DNA of 64,000 nucleotides from Pseudomonas asgharzadehiana. Its GTDB lineage: Bacteria > Pseudomonadota > Gammaproteobacteria > Pseudomonadales > Pseudomonadaceae. The position numbers were made by a program, and so were the translations under genes. The notes beneath the pieces are model-generated. The model did not search any database, was not told where the DNA came from, and saw nothing but the letters and a program-made list of their open reading frames with translations. The stretch spans positions 1,488,001 through 1,552,000 of the forward strand of contig NZ_CP077079.1 in the NCBI RefSeq assembly GCF_019139815.1, given 5' to 3'. Position 1 is the stretch's first letter. Every line of letters starts with the position of its first letter. Shown piece by piece: positions 26,844 to 36,871 of the stretch.

Positions 26844-29110
26844 CCCCCGACCAGATGCGCGATGCCTCGCTGCTGGAACTGTTCAGCCTGGAAGCCGATG
26901 CGCAGACCCAGGTGCTGAGCGCGGGGCTGCTGGCCCTGGAACGTAACCCGACCCAGGCCGACCAGCTCGAGGCCTGCATGCGTGCGGCGCACTCGCTCAA
27001 GGGCGCGGCGCGCATTGTCGGCATAGACGCCGGGGTGAGCGTGTCGCATGTGATGGAGGACTGCCTGGTCAGTGCCCAGGAAGGCCGCCTGTACCTGCAA
27101 CCCGAACATATCGACGCCTTGCTGCAAGGCACCGACCTGCTGATGCGCATAGCCACGCCGGGCAACAGCCTGGGCCCGGCGGATATCGACGCTTATGTGG
27201 TGCTGATGGAGCGCCTGCTCGACCCCTCGCAGCCGACCGCCAAAGTCGCGCCGCCGCCCGCCGTACCCGCCCCCGTCGTTGAAGCGCTGGCGCCGGACCC
27301 GGAGCCTGCGCCGCCGGTCGTCGGCGACACGCCACGCCAGAACAAACACATGACCGAAGGCGGCGAGCGCGTATTGCGTGTGACCGCCGAGCGCTTGAAC
27401 AGCCTGTTGGACTTGTCCAGCAAGTCGTTGGTGGAAACCCAGCGCCTCAAGCCCTACCTGGCCGGCATGCAGCGCCTCAAGCGCATTCAAAGCCAGAGCG
27501 TGCGCGCCCTCGACGTCCTGGACGGCCAGCTCAAGCCGCTGGCCCTGAACCTTGAAGCCCAGGAAGCCCTGGCCGATACCCGCCGCTTGCTGAACGAAGC
27601 CCAGGCCTTGCTGGCGGAAAAAGTCGCCGAACTGGATGAGTTCGGCTGGCAGGCCGGGCAGCGTGCCCAGGTGCTCTACGACACCGCACTGGCGTGCCGC
27701 ATGCGCCCGTTTGCCGATGTGCTGGCCGGGCAAACGCGCATGGTGCGGGACCTGGGCCGCAGCCTGGGCAAGCAGGTGCGCCTGGAGATCGAAGGCGAAA
27801 AAACCCAGGTCGACCGCGACGTGCTGGAAAAGCTCGAAGCGCCACTCACCCATTTGCTCCGCAATGCCGTCGACCACGGCATCGAAACCCCTGAACAGCG
27901 CCTGCTGGCGGGTAAACCGGCCGAAGGGCTGATCCGCCTGCGCGCGTCCCACCAGGCCGGGTTGCTGGTGCTGGAACTGAGCGACGATGGCAATGGTGTC
28001 GACCTGGAGCGCCTGCGCGGCAGCATTGTGGATCGCCACCTTTCGACCCTGGAAACGGCGCTGAACCTGAGCGAAGAGGAACTGCTGACGTTCCTGTTCC
28101 TGCCGGGCTTCAGCCTGCGCGACAAGGTCACCGAAGTGTCCGGGCGCGGCGTCGGGCTGGACGCGGTGCAGCATATGGTGCGCCAGTTACGCGGCGCGGT
28201 GGTGCTGGAGCAGACGGCGGGGCAGGGCAGCCGGTTCCATCTGGAGGTGCCGCTGACCTTGTCGGTGGTGCGCAGCCTGGTGGTGGAAGTCGGCGAAGAA
28301 GCCTACGCGTTTCCATTGGCGCACATCGAGCGCATGTGCGACCTGGCCCCCGAAGACATCGTGCAACTGGAAGGCCGCCAGCATTTCTGGCACGAAGGCC
28401 GGCATGTCGGCCTGGTCGCCGCCAGCCAGTTGTTACAGCGCCCGCCGGGGCAGAACAATGATCAAACCTTGAAGGTGGTGGTGATACGCGAGCGCGATGC
28501 GGTGTACGGTATCGCCGTGGAGCGTTTTGTCGGCGAACGCACCCTGGTGGTGTTGCCGTTGGATGCGCGTTTGGGCAAGGTCCAGGATATTTCCGCCGGT
28601 GCCTTGCTGGACGACGGCTCGGTGGTGCTGATCGTCGATGTGGAAGACATGCTGCGTTCGGTGGACAAATTGCTCAACACCGGTCGCCTGGAACGTATCG
28701 CCCGGCGCAGCCAGCAGGCCACCGAGGCGCCGCGCAAACGCGTGCTGGTGGTGGACGACTCGCTCACCGTGCGGGAGTTGCAACGTAAATTGCTGCTTAA
28801 TCGTGGTTACGAAGTGGCTGTGGCGGTCGACGGTATGGACGGTTGGAACGCCTTGCGCTCCGAAGACTTCGACCTTTTGATCACTGACATTGATATGCCT
28901 CGCATGGACGGTATTGAATTGGTCACACTCTTGCGCCGTGATACTCGCCTGCAATCATTGCCGGTGATGGTGGTGTCGTACAAAGACCGAGAAGAAGATC
29001 GTCGCCGTGGCCTGGACGCCGGCGCCGATTACTACCTGGCCAAGGCCAGTTTCCACGATGACGCGCTGCTCGATGCCGTGGTCGAGTTGATCGGAGGCGC
29101 GCGGGCATGA
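26840..29110 (+). CDS. wspE: Hybrid CheA-type histidine kinase WspE
   Basis: A 756-residue kinase that phosphorylates the diguanylate cyclase WspR and the esterase WspF. Domains in order: HPt with His51 in AAHSLKGAARI; dimer/linker region; HATPase with N box HLLRNAVDHGIETPEQ and G1 box LELSDDGNGVDLERL; CheW-like domain (LVVEVGEEAYAFPLAHIERM); and a C-terminal receiver (VLVVDDSLTVRELQRK; acceptor Asp in DLLITDIDMPRMDG). ATG at 26840 overlaps the wspD stop by 4 bases, and the end overlaps wspF likewise. Confidence 0.95.
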   Translation: MTPDQMRDASLLELFSLEADAQTQVLSAGLLALERNPTQADQLEACMRAAHSLKGAARIVGIDAGVSVSHVMEDCLVSAQEGRLYLQPEHIDALLQGTDLLMRIATPGNSLGPADIDAYVVLMERLLDPSQPTAKVAPPPAVPAPVVEALAPDPEPAPPVVGDTPRQNKHMTEGGERVLRVTAERLNSLLDLSSKSLVETQRLKPYLAGMQRLKRIQSQSVRALDVLDGQLKPLALNLEAQEALADTRRLLNEAQALLAEKVAELDEFGWQAGQRAQVLYDTALACRMRPFADVLAGQTRMVRDLGRSLGKQVRLEIEGEKTQVDRDVLEKLEAPLTHLLRNAVDHGIETPEQRLLAGKPAEGLIRLRASHQAGLLVLELSDDGNGVDLERLRGSIVDRHLSTLETALNLSEEELLTFLFLPGFSLRDKVTEVSGRGVGLDAVQHMVRQLRGAVVLEQTAGQGSRFHLEVPLTLSVVRSLVVEVGEEAYAFPLAHIERMCDLAPEDIVQLEGRQHFWHEGRHVGLVAASQLLQRPPGQNNDQTLKVVVIRERDAVYGIAVERFVGERTLVVLPLDARLGKVQDISAGALLDDGSVVLIVDVEDMLRSVDKLLNTGRLERIARRSQQATEAPRKRVLVVDDSLTVRELQRKLLLNRGYEVAVAVDGMDGWNALRSEDFDLLITDIDMPRMDGIELVTLLRRDTRLQSLPVMVVSYKDREEDRRRGLDAGADYYLAKASFHDDALLDAVVELIGGARA

Positions 29111-30117
29111 AGATCGCGATCGTCAATGACATGCCCCTGGCGGTAGAGGCGTTGCGCCGTGCCTTGAGCTTCGAACCCGCGCACCAACTGGTGTGGGTGG
29201 CCGCCAATGGCCTGGAAGCGGTGCGGTGCTGCGCCGAGCTGACGCCGGACCTGATCCTGATGGACCTGATCATGCCGGTGATGGACGGGGTGGAGGCCAC
29301 GCGACAGATCATGGCCGAGACGCCGTGCGCGATCCTGCTGGTGACCGTCGACCGCCAGGCCAATATGGGCCGGGTCTTCGAAGCCATGGGGCATGGCGCC
29401 CTGGACGTGGTGGACACCCCGGCGCTGGGCGTGGGCAACCCCAAGGATGCGGCGGCGCCGTTACTGCGCAAAATCCTCAATATCGGCTGGTTGATCGGCC
29501 AGCGTGGCAGTCGCGTACGGGCCGAAACCACGCCGGCGCGCCATACCGGCAAACGCCAGAGCCTGGTGGCTATCGGCTCCTCGGCCGGTGGCCCCGCAGC
29601 CCTGGAGATCCTGCTCAAGGGCTTGCCCCGCGACTTTTGCGCCGCCATTGTGCTGGTGCAACACGTGGATCAGGTGTTCGCCGCCGGCATGGCTGAGTGG
29701 CTGAGCAGTGCCTCCGGGTTGCCGGTGCGCCTGGCCCGTGAAGGCGAACCGCCGCAAGGCGGGGTAGTGCTGCTGGCGGGTACCAACCACCATATTCGGT
29801 TACTCAAAAACGGAACGCTGGCCTACACCGCCGAGCCGGTGAATGAGATTTACCGGCCGTCGATCTACGTTTTTTTCGAAAGCGTGGCCAGCTACTGGAG
29901 TGGCGATGCGGTCGGCGTACTGCTGACCGGCATGGGCCGCGACGGTGCTCAAGGCCTCAAGTTGATGCGGGAACAAGGATATTTGACCATCGCCCAGGAT
30001 CAGCAAAGCTGCGCGGTGTATGGCATGCCCAAAGCGGCGGCGGCAATTGATGCTGCTGTTGAAATTCGCCCACTGGATAGAATTGCGCCCCGGTTGCTGG
30101 AGGTCTTTGCACAATGA
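29107..30117 (+). CDS. wspF: CheB-type methylesterase WspF
   Basis: A 336-residue receiver-methylesterase that removes methyl groups from WspA and so damps the pathway. Receiver residues 1-120 include Asp53 in DLILMDLIMPVMDG. The esterase part has the catalytic Ser in IGSSAGGPAALE, His in VLVQHVDQVFA, and Asp in GMGRDGAQGLK. All catalytic residues are present, so the gene looks intact. In P. fluorescens SBW25, loss-of-function changes in this gene give wrinkly spreaders with constant c-di-GMP output. Confidence 0.95.
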   Translation: MKIAIVNDMPLAVEALRRALSFEPAHQLVWVAANGLEAVRCCAELTPDLILMDLIMPVMDGVEATRQIMAETPCAILLVTVDRQANMGRVFEAMGHGALDVVDTPALGVGNPKDAAAPLLRKILNIGWLIGQRGSRVRAETTPARHTGKRQSLVAIGSSAGGPAALEILLKGLPRDFCAAIVLVQHVDQVFAAGMAEWLSSASGLPVRLAREGEPPQGGVVLLAGTNHHIRLLKNGTLAYTAEPVNEIYRPSIYVFFESVASYWSGDAVGVLLTGMGRDGAQGLKLMREQGYLTIAQDQQSCAVYGMPKAAAAIDAAVEIRPLDRIAPRLLEVFAQ

Positions 30118-30168
30118 GCAGGGTCTTTGGCAGCGCTGGCTTGCAGGCAGTAATTCAGGTGACTGCAC

Positions 30169-31170
30169 ATGAATGATTTACAGATCGATGGCATCAAGAC
30201 TGACGAAAACGCCGCCATGGTATTGCTGGTCGACGACCAGGCCATGATCGGCGAAGCCGTGCGACGCGGCCTGGCCCATGAAGAGAATATTGATTTCCAC
30301 TTCTGCGCCGACCCGCACCAGGCGATTGCCCAGGCCATTCGCATCAAACCGACGGTTATCCTGCAGGACCTGGTCATGCCAGGCCTCGACGGCCTGACCC
30401 TGGTGCGTGAATACCGCAACCACCCGGCCACGCAGAACATCCCGATCATCGTGCTTTCCACCAAGGAAGACCCGTTGATCAAGAGCGCGGCGTTTTCGGC
30501 CGGGGCCAACGATTACCTGGTCAAACTGCCGGACAACATCGAACTGGTGGCACGTATCCGCTATCACTCGCGCTCCTACATGACCCTGTTGCAGCGCGAT
30601 GCGGCTTATCGTGCGCTGCGGGTCAGCCAGCAACAGCTGCTGGACACCAACCTTGTGCTGCAACGGCTGATGAACTCCGATGGCCTGACGGGGCTGTCGA
30701 ACCGTCGCCACTTCGACGAATACCTGGAACTGGAGTGGCGCCGCGCCATGCGTGACCAGACCCAGCTATCGCTGCTGATGATCGACGTGGACTTCTTCAA
30801 GACCTACAACGACAGCTTCGGCCACGTCGAGGGCGATGAAGCGCTGCGCAAAGTCGCTGACACCATCCGTGGAGCAAGCAGTCGCCCCTCGGACCTGCCG
30901 GCGCGCTATGGCGGCGAAGAGTTTGCCCTGGTGTTGCCGAACACCTCGCCGGGTGGGGCGCGTCTGGTGGCCGAGAAGCTGCGCATGGCCGTGGCCGCGC
31001 TGAAGATCCCGCACATAGCCCCGGTTGAAGGCTCGAGCCTGACCGTCAGTATCGGGCTGTCGACGATGACACCGGTGCAGGGCACCGATTGCCGAAAATT
31101 GATCATGGCGGCGGACAAGGGCTTGTATACCGCCAAGCACAACGGGCGCAATCTGGTCGGCATCGAGTAA
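30169..31170 (+). CDS. wspR: Response-regulator diguanylate cyclase WspR
   Basis: A 333-residue output protein of the Wsp pathway: it makes c-di-GMP from two GTP, driving exopolysaccharide and biofilm formation. The receiver (residues about 17-135) has Asp67 in [13 protein letters not shown]; a helical stalk follows ([20 protein letters not shown]); the GGDEF domain opens with [18 protein letters not shown], and the active site is [12 protein letters not shown]. An intact inhibitory I-site RxxD (RPSD) sits five residues before GGEEF, so product feedback should work. The last gene of the operon, 51 bases after wspF. Confidence 0.96.
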   Translation: MNDLQIDGIKTDENAAMVLLVDDQAMIGEAVRRGLAHEENIDFHFCADPHQAIAQAIRIKPTVILQDLVMPGLDGLTLVREYRNHPATQNIPIIVLSTKEDPLIKSAAFSAGANDYLVKLPDNIELVARIRYHSRSYMTLLQRDAAYRALRVSQQQLLDTNLVLQRLMNSDGLTGLSNRRHFDEYLELEWRRAMRDQTQLSLLMIDVDFFKTYNDSFGHVEGDEALRKVADTIRGASSRPSDLPARYGGEEFALVLPNTSPGGARLVAEKLRMAVAALKIPHIAPVEGSSLTVSIGLSTMTPVQGTDCRKLIMAADKGLYTAKHNGRNLVGIE

Positions 31171-31206
31171 TTCGAGGCGGGCACAGCTTCATCAACTGAC
31201 AGGCCC

Positions 31207-31230
31207 TCATCGGGAGCAAGCCCCCACATG
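31207..31230. repeat. Single REP half
   Basis: TCATCGGGAGCAAGCCCCCACATG matches the right-hand half of the REPINs at 15.0 and 59.4 kb but has no partner, so it is a lone or decayed copy between wspR and prfB. Confidence 0.65.
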
Positions 31231-31354
31231 TGATCGGGATTATTCGGTGAATCGTGTGTAAACACTGGCCTTTTCGCCAAGCGGGCTGCCGCTCCCGCCC
31301 GTTTGCCGTTATACTCGCCGGCTTTCAAAAGTTCGCCAACGAGTGCTGCCCGCC

Positions 31355-32450
31355 ATGGAAATCAACCCGATCCTTAACACCATCAAGGACCTGTCCGAGC
31401 GCTCCGAAACTATTCGGGGGTATCTTTGACTACGATCAAAAGCATGAGCGTCTGACCGAAGTCAATCGCGAGCTTGAAGATCCGAGTGTCTGGAACAAAC
31501 CTGAATACGCCCAGGAACTGGGCCGCGAGCGCGCTGCGCTGGCGCAGATCGTCGATACCCTCGACGAGCTGAACACCGGTCTGGCCGATTGCCGTGACCT
31601 GCTGGACATGGCCGTCGAAGAAGACGACGAAGGCGCAGTGGGCGATGTCGTCGCCGAGCTGGCCCGTCTCGAGGAAAACCTCGCCAAGCTCGAATTCCGC
31701 CGCATGTTCAGCCACGAAATGGACCCGAACAACGCCTACCTGGACATCCAGGCCGGTTCCGGCGGCACCGAAGCCCAGGACTGGGCCAACATCCTGCTGC
31801 GCATGTACCTGCGCTGGGCCGACAAGCGCGGTTTCGACGCGACCATCATGGAACTGTCGGCCGGCGAAGTCGCGGGTATCAAAGGCGCTACCGTGCACAT
31901 CAAGGGTGAATACGCCTTTGGCTGGTTGCGTACCGAGATCGGCGTACACCGTCTGGTGCGCAAGAGCCCGTTCGACTCCGGCAACCGCCGCCACACCTCG
32001 TTCTCGGCCGTGTTCGTTTCGCCAGAGATCGACGACAAAGTCGAAATCGAGATCAACCCGGCCGACCTGCGTATCGACACCTACCGCTCCTCCGGTGCCG
32101 GTGGCCAGCACGTAAACACCACCGACTCGGCCGTACGTATTACCCACGTACCGACCAACACCGTGGTCAGTTGCCAGAACGAGCGCTCCCAGCACGCGAA
32201 CAAGGACACCGCCATGAAAATGCTGCGGGCCAAGTTGTACGAGCAGGAAATGCAGAAGCGCAACGCCGCTTCCCAGGCGCTGGAAGACACCAAGTCGGAC
32301 ATCGGCTGGGGTCACCAGATCCGTTCTTATGTGCTCGACGCGTCGCGGATCAAGGATCTGCGTACCAACATCGAACGCAGCGACTGCGACAAGGTGCTCG
32401 ACGGCGATATCGACGAATACCTGGAAGCCAGCTTGAAATCAGGGCTGTAA
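31355..32450 (+). CDS. prfB: Peptide chain release factor 2, with programmed +1 frameshift
   Basis: RF2 ends translation at UGA and UAA. The first 24 codons from ATG 31355 ([13 protein letters not shown]...IRGYL) lead to an in-frame TGA at 31427-31429. A +1 shift at CTT-TGA-C moves the ribosome into the frame continuing [17 protein letters not shown], so the protein is joined from 31355-31426 and 31428-32450 (364 residues). The Shine-Dalgarno-like CGGGGG sits just before the slip site, as in E. coli. The stop-recognition loop and GGQ motif ([18 protein letters not shown]) are intact. Low RF2 favours the shift, giving autoregulation. lysS follows. Confidence 0.96.
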
Positions 32451-32520
32451 ACCGTCAGCCAAGACCCAAGTCCCCCGCCACCAGTGGGGGCAACGAACCT
32501 GTAATGGAATTTCAAAAGAC

Positions 32521-34023
32521 ATGAGCGACCAACAACTCGACCCGCAAGCCCTGCAACAGGAAGAAAACTCCCTGATCGCCCTGCGCAAGGAAAAGCTTGC
32601 TGCCGAGCGCGCCAAGGGTAACGCCTTCCCCAACGACTTCCGCCGCGACAACTACTGCGATGCCTTGCAGAAGCAGTATGCGGACAAGACCAAGGAAGAG
32701 CTGGCAGAGGCTGCGATCCCGGTCAAGGTGGCGGGTCGCATCATGCTCAACCGTGGCTCGTTCATGGTGATCCAGGACATGACCGGGCGTATCCAGGTCT
32801 ACGTCAACCGCAAAACCTTGCCTGAAGAAACCCTGGCCTCGGTGAAAACCTGGGACATGGGCGACATCATCGCAGCCGAAGGCACCCTGGCCCGTTCGGG
32901 CAAGGGCGACCTGTATGTCGAAATGACCAGCGTGCGCCTGCTGACCAAGTCCCTGCGCCCCCTGCCGGACAAGCACCACGGCCTGACCGACACCGAGCAG
33001 CGCTACCGCCAGCGCTACGTTGACCTGATCGTCAACGAAGACGTGCGCCAGACCTTCCGCGTGCGTTCGCAAGTCATCGCCCACATCCGCAGCTTCCTGA
33101 TGCAGCGCGACTTCCTGGAAGTGGAAACCCCGATGCTGCAAACCATCCCCGGTGGTGCCGCGGCCAAACCGTTCGAAACCCACCACAATGCCCTGGACAT
33201 GGAAATGTTCCTGCGCATCGCGCCTGAGTTGTACCTCAAGCGTCTGGTGGTGGGCGGCTTCGAAAAGGTCTTCGAGATCAACCGCAACTTCCGTAACGAA
33301 GGCGTCTCGACCCGTCACAACCCTGAATTCACCATGTTGGAGTTCTACCAGGCCTACGCCGACTACGAAGACAACATGGACCTCACCGAAGAACTGTTCC
33401 GCGAGCTGGCGCAGTTGGTCCTGGGCAGCACCGACGTGCCGTACGGCGACAAGGTGTTCCACTTCGGCGAACCGTTCGTGCGCCTGTCGGTATTCGACTC
33501 GATCCTCAAGTACAACCCTGAGCTGACCGCTGACGACCTCAACGACATCGACAAGGCTCGTGCCATTGCCAAGAAAGCCGGCGCCAAGGTGCTGGGCTTC
33601 GAAGGTCTGGGCAAGCTGCAAGTGATGATTTTCGAAGAGTTGGTGGAGCACAAGCTGGAACAGCCGCACTTCATTACCCAGTACCCGTTCGAAGTGTCGC
33701 CGCTGGCGCGTCGCAACGACGACAACCCGAACGTCACCGACCGTTTCGAGCTGTTCATCGGTGGCCGCGAAATCGCCAACGCCTACTCCGAGCTTAACGA
33801 CGCCGAAGATCAGGCCGAGCGCTTCATGGCGCAGGTGGCCGACAAGGACGCCGGCGACGACGAGGCGATGCACTACGACGCTGACTTCGTACGTGCCCTG
33901 GAATACGGCATGCCGCCAACGGCCGGCGAAGGCATCGGCATCGACCGTCTGGTGATGTTGTTGACCAACTCGCCATCGATCCGCGATGTGATCTTGTTCC
34001 CGCATATGCGGCCACAAGCGTAA
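32521..34023 (+). CDS. lysS: Lysyl-tRNA synthetase, class II
   Basis: A 500-residue class II synthetase charging tRNA-Lys. The anticodon-binding OB fold comes first ([20 protein letters not shown]; residues about 66-150), then the catalytic core: motif 1 around [17 protein letters not shown], motif 2 [20 protein letters not shown], motif 3 [18 protein letters not shown]. Seventy bases downstream of prfB, the usual prfB-lysS pairing. A terminator follows. Confidence 0.97.
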   Translation: MSDQQLDPQALQQEENSLIALRKEKLAAERAKGNAFPNDFRRDNYCDALQKQYADKTKEELAEAAIPVKVAGRIMLNRGSFMVIQDMTGRIQVYVNRKTLPEETLASVKTWDMGDIIAAEGTLARSGKGDLYVEMTSVRLLTKSLRPLPDKHHGLTDTEQRYRQRYVDLIVNEDVRQTFRVRSQVIAHIRSFLMQRDFLEVETPMLQTIPGGAAAKPFETHHNALDMEMFLRIAPELYLKRLVVGGFEKVFEINRNFRNEGVSTRHNPEFTMLEFYQAYADYEDNMDLTEELFRELAQLVLGSTDVPYGDKVFHFGEPFVRLSVFDSILKYNPELTADDLNDIDKARAIAKKAGAKVLGFEGLGKLQVMIFEELVEHKLEQPHFITQYPFEVSPLARRNDDNPNVTDRFELFIGGREIANAYSELNDAEDQAERFMAQVADKDAGDDEAMHYDADFVRALEYGMPPTAGEGIGIDRLVMLLTNSPSIRDVILFPHMRPQA

Positions 34024-34038
34024 CCGTAGCGAAATCCG

Positions 34039-34066
34039 AAGCCGCCTTTTATAAGGCGGCTTTTTT
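34039..34066 (+). terminator. Terminator after lysS
   Basis: AAGCCGCC and GGCGGCTT enclose TTTTATAA, followed by TTTTTT; a strong intrinsic stop 15 bases after the lysS stop codon. Confidence 0.92.
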
Positions 34067-34128
34067 ATGTGGCGTTTATAAGCGTCAAGCAAACGACGCC
34101 AGGTTTTTTACTCTCAAGGATGTGTTTG

Positions 34129-34845
34129 GTGAACCGCGTAACCGCACAAGAAGGCGCCGCCGGCATCGCTGCTGCCGTGGCTGAAAGCGTCCAGTACCAG
34201 GGCCGCAAGGCCAGCCGTCGAGGCAGCGAACAGCGCCGACAAGACATTCTCGACGCGGCCATGCGCATCGTGGTGCGCGATGGCGTGCGTGCCGTGCGCC
34301 ATCGGGCGGTGGCGGCGGAGGCGGGGGTGCCGTTGTCGGCCACCACCTATTACTTCAAGGACATCGACGACCTGCTCACCGATACCTTCGCCCAGTACGT
34401 GGAGCGCAGCGCCGCGTACATGGGCAAGCTGTGGGTACGCAACGAAGGCTTGCTGCGCGAGATGGTCGCCTATGGCGATGGCAGCGCAGCGTCGCGCTCG
34501 CAGTTGGCCGATGACATTGCGCGGTTGACCGCCGACTACGTGCTGCGCCAACTGACCAACCGTCGCGACTACCTGATGGCCGAGCTGGCCTTCCGCCAGG
34601 AAGCGCTGCTGAACCCCCGCCTGGCTGAACTGGTGCGCTCTCACCAGCAGATCCTGTTGCAGGGCACCGGGCAGTTTTTTCAGGTATTGGGCTCCCGCGA
34701 GCCGCAACAGGACGCCAAGGTGTTGACGGCGATTATCAGTCGGATGGAATATCAGGGCCTGCTGGGCGGCGCAGAGCCTCTGACCGGTGAAGAGATGCTT
34801 GAGATTCTCAAGCGCTACATGCATTTGGTGTTGGCCTCGGTCTAG
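34129..34845 (+). CDS. TetR-family regulator downstream of lysS
   Basis: A TetR regulator of about 238 residues. The DNA-binding domain is plain: RRQDILDAAMRIVVRDGVRA then RAVAAEAGVPLSATTYYFKD, followed by an all-helical ligand domain. GTG at 34129 with AAGGA at 34116-34120 is my choice; TTG 34126 or ATG 34120 are alternatives. A basic N-terminal extension of about 35 residues precedes the helix-turn-helix. Its ligand is unknown; the envelope genes just downstream on the same strand are possible targets. Confidence 0.85.
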   Translation: MNRVTAQEGAAGIAAAVAESVQYQGRKASRRGSEQRRQDILDAAMRIVVRDGVRAVRHRAVAAEAGVPLSATTYYFKDIDDLLTDTFAQYVERSAAYMGKLWVRNEGLLREMVAYGDGSAASRSQLADDIARLTADYVLRQLTNRRDYLMAELAFRQEALLNPRLAELVRSHQQILLQGTGQFFQVLGSREPQQDAKVLTAIISRMEYQGLLGGAEPLTGEEMLEILKRYMHLVLASV

Positions 34846-34916
34846 CCTGGCCCCATGCACGATCTGCTTTATGTGGGAGCTGGTGTGTCGGCGCCTCACA
34901 TCTGACGGGGTATTAC

Positions 34917-35465
34917 ATGAAAACCTGGCGTATCGCGGTAGTCGCCTTGTCGTTACTGTTGCTCAGCGGTTGCCTGGTGACCTTCAAGTCGCCGCTGGCA
35001 ACGCAGGATACGGCGCCGGCTGAACTACTGGGCAAGTGGGCCAGCAAAAACGCCTGGGGCGAGCCGCTCAACCTGCACATCACCCGCGCGGGCGAGCAGC
35101 GATATAAAGCCGTGAGCTACCCTGTCGCCAAGCCGGGCCAGCGGGATGAGTACCTGTTCAGCGTGTCGCGCCATGGCAGCCGCTGGTATCTGTCGGCACC
35201 TTTGCCGGCCAAGCTGGGCGGGCATTTTATTCTGGCGGGCTTCGAAATCAACGAAAAGCACGAATTGGTGGTCTACAACCTCGATCTGGAGCAAATCCAC
35301 CAAGCCATCGGCCAGCAGGCATTGCGCGGCCACACCGTAGAAACCGTCGAAGGCGACGGCGTATTGGTGGACAGCCCGATGGAGCAGGTGTTTGCCTACC
35401 TGGATAACCCGGCCAACGCCGATGTGTTCGTTGAAGCCGTGCGCTACCAGCGTGCGGGCAAATAA
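34917..35465 (+). CDS. Hypothetical lipoprotein
   Basis: A 182-residue protein with a clear lipoprotein signal (KTWRIAVVALSLLLLSGC; acylated Cys at residue 20). After the Cys come LVTFKSP, no Asp at +2, so outer-membrane sorting is expected. The mature part is about 160 residues of mixed strand and helix; I recognise no named domain. It ends 22 bases before the DUF1704 gene, so the two are probably one operon. Confidence 0.83.
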   Translation: MKTWRIAVVALSLLLLSGCLVTFKSPLATQDTAPAELLGKWASKNAWGEPLNLHITRAGEQRYKAVSYPVAKPGQRDEYLFSVSRHGSRWYLSAPLPAKLGGHFILAGFEINEKHELVVYNLDLEQIHQAIGQQALRGHTVETVEGDGVLVDSPMEQVFAYLDNPANADVFVEAVRYQRAGK

Positions 35466-35487
35466 CGTTTAAAGAAGGAAGCACCCG

Positions 35488-36765
35488 GTGGACGATTACC
35501 AGCAGACGATACGCAGCTTGTCCGATCGCATTGTGCTGGCGCAAACACCGATTCGCGTGCTCGACGCCGTGAAGTGGGACGACAACATTCGCCAGGGCTT
35601 TCTCAAGGCCAAGGGCAAGGCGATGCCTGCGGTGGACCGCGACTATTACCTGAACCGGCCGCTGTCGTTCGACTCCAGCGCGGTGAAGCTGGAGTTCCAG
35701 AACATCGAGCGTGACATCACCCGCCGGCTCGGCCAGTTCAGCCCGGTGGGGCAGATCATGCGCCGCATGTGCCGTGAATATCGCATGGTGGTGCGCATGC
35801 TCGAAGCACGCGGCACCGAGGACTTCGGCCTGATCTCCCAGGAACTCTACGGCGCCGCCTCCGACGCCTTCCACGCCGGTGACCCGACCCTGGCCGACCT
35901 TGGCCTGATGCTCTCCGACTACCTGAACAATATCGACGGGCGTGGCGACCTCAAGGACGAAGCCAAGACCCTCACCGCCAAAGACGCCGTCGCGCTGTTG
36001 CAAACCCGCCTGAACAAGGTGTTTGGCGAGGCCGAGGAAACCATCCGCGTGTTTGAGTCCGACGGTATCGTCGCCGACGCGGCGGCAGGGGCCGACTACA
36101 TCAAGATCCGCGCCGACGCGATGTTCAACAGCCGTGACGTGCGTGCCCTGGAAGTGCATGAAGGCCTGGTCCACGTCGGCACTACCTTGAACGGCCAGAA
36201 CCAGCCGATCTGCACGTTCCTGTCCAAGGGCCCGCCGTCGTCCACCGTGACCCAGGAGGGCCTGGCGATCCTGATGGAGATCATCACGTTCGCGTCCTAC
36301 CCCAGCCGCCTGCGCAAACTGACCAACCGCACCCGCGCCATCCATATGGTGGAGGAGGGCGCCGACTTCCTGCAGGTGTTCGAGTTCTTCCGCGAGCAAG
36401 GCTTTGAAATGGCCGAGAGCTATGGCAACGCCAGCCGGGTATTTCGCGGTTCGGTGCCGAATGGCCTGCCGTTTACCAAGGATTTGTCCTACCTCAAGGG
36501 CTTTATCATGGTCTACAACTACATCCAGCTGGCCGTGCGTAAGGGCAAGCTGGAGCAAGTGCCGTTGCTGTTCTGCGGCAAGACCACCCTGGAAGACATG
36601 CGCACCCTGCGCCAACTGGTCGACGAAGGCCTGGTGGTGCCGCCCAAGTACCTGCCCGAACAGTTCCGCGACATGAATGCGCTGGCGGCGTGGATGTGCT
36701 TCTCCAACTTCCTCAACCACCTGAGCCTGGACCGGATTGAGGCGGATTACTCCAACATCCTGTAA
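35488..36765 (+). CDS. DUF1704 'QEGLA-motif' protein, putative zinc metallopeptidase
   Basis: A 425-residue protein of the family once called flavohemoglobin expression-modulating QEGLA-motif proteins (DUF1704). It has H224-E225-G-L-V-H229 (HExxxH), and Q256-EGLA-260 with Glu257 as a possible third metal ligand. The eukaryotic DUF1704 members include MATCAP, a tubulin tyrosine carboxypeptidase that uses an HExxxH site, so a peptidase role is likely; the bacterial substrate is unknown. GTG start with AAGGAA at 35475-35480. No signal peptide is seen, so it should be cytoplasmic. Preceded by a lipoprotein gene. Confidence 0.87.
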   Translation: MDDYQQTIRSLSDRIVLAQTPIRVLDAVKWDDNIRQGFLKAKGKAMPAVDRDYYLNRPLSFDSSAVKLEFQNIERDITRRLGQFSPVGQIMRRMCREYRMVVRMLEARGTEDFGLISQELYGAASDAFHAGDPTLADLGLMLSDYLNNIDGRGDLKDEAKTLTAKDAVALLQTRLNKVFGEAEETIRVFESDGIVADAAAGADYIKIRADAMFNSRDVRALEVHEGLVHVGTTLNGQNQPICTFLSKGPPSSTVTQEGLAILMEIITFASYPSRLRKLTNRTRAIHMVEEGADFLQVFEFFREQGFEMAESYGNASRVFRGSVPNGLPFTKDLSYLKGFIMVYNYIQLAVRKGKLEQVPLLFCGKTTLEDMRTLRQLVDEGLVVPPKYLPEQFRDMNALAAWMCFSNFLNHLSLDRIEADYSNIL

Positions 36766-36790
36766 CAGATATGACAGACGAAACCGGCTC

Positions 36791-36822
36791 ACTGTGGGAG
36801 GGAACAAGCCCCCTCCCACAGT
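36791..36822. repeat. REP hairpin after the DUF1704 gene
   Basis: ACTGTGGGAGGGAACAAGCC with its inverted partner CCCTCCCACAGT forms a near-perfect 32-base stem-loop carrying the REP core. Confidence 0.75.
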
Positions 36823-36871
36823 GGATCTGCACAAGTCGGCATATTCCAACTCAATCACGAGGCTTCAACGG

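Noticed and set aside
31254..31354. Upstream in-frame start for the prfB main frame
   Set aside because: The translation from 31254 is not RF2-like, and the true start at 31355 reaches the known shift site.
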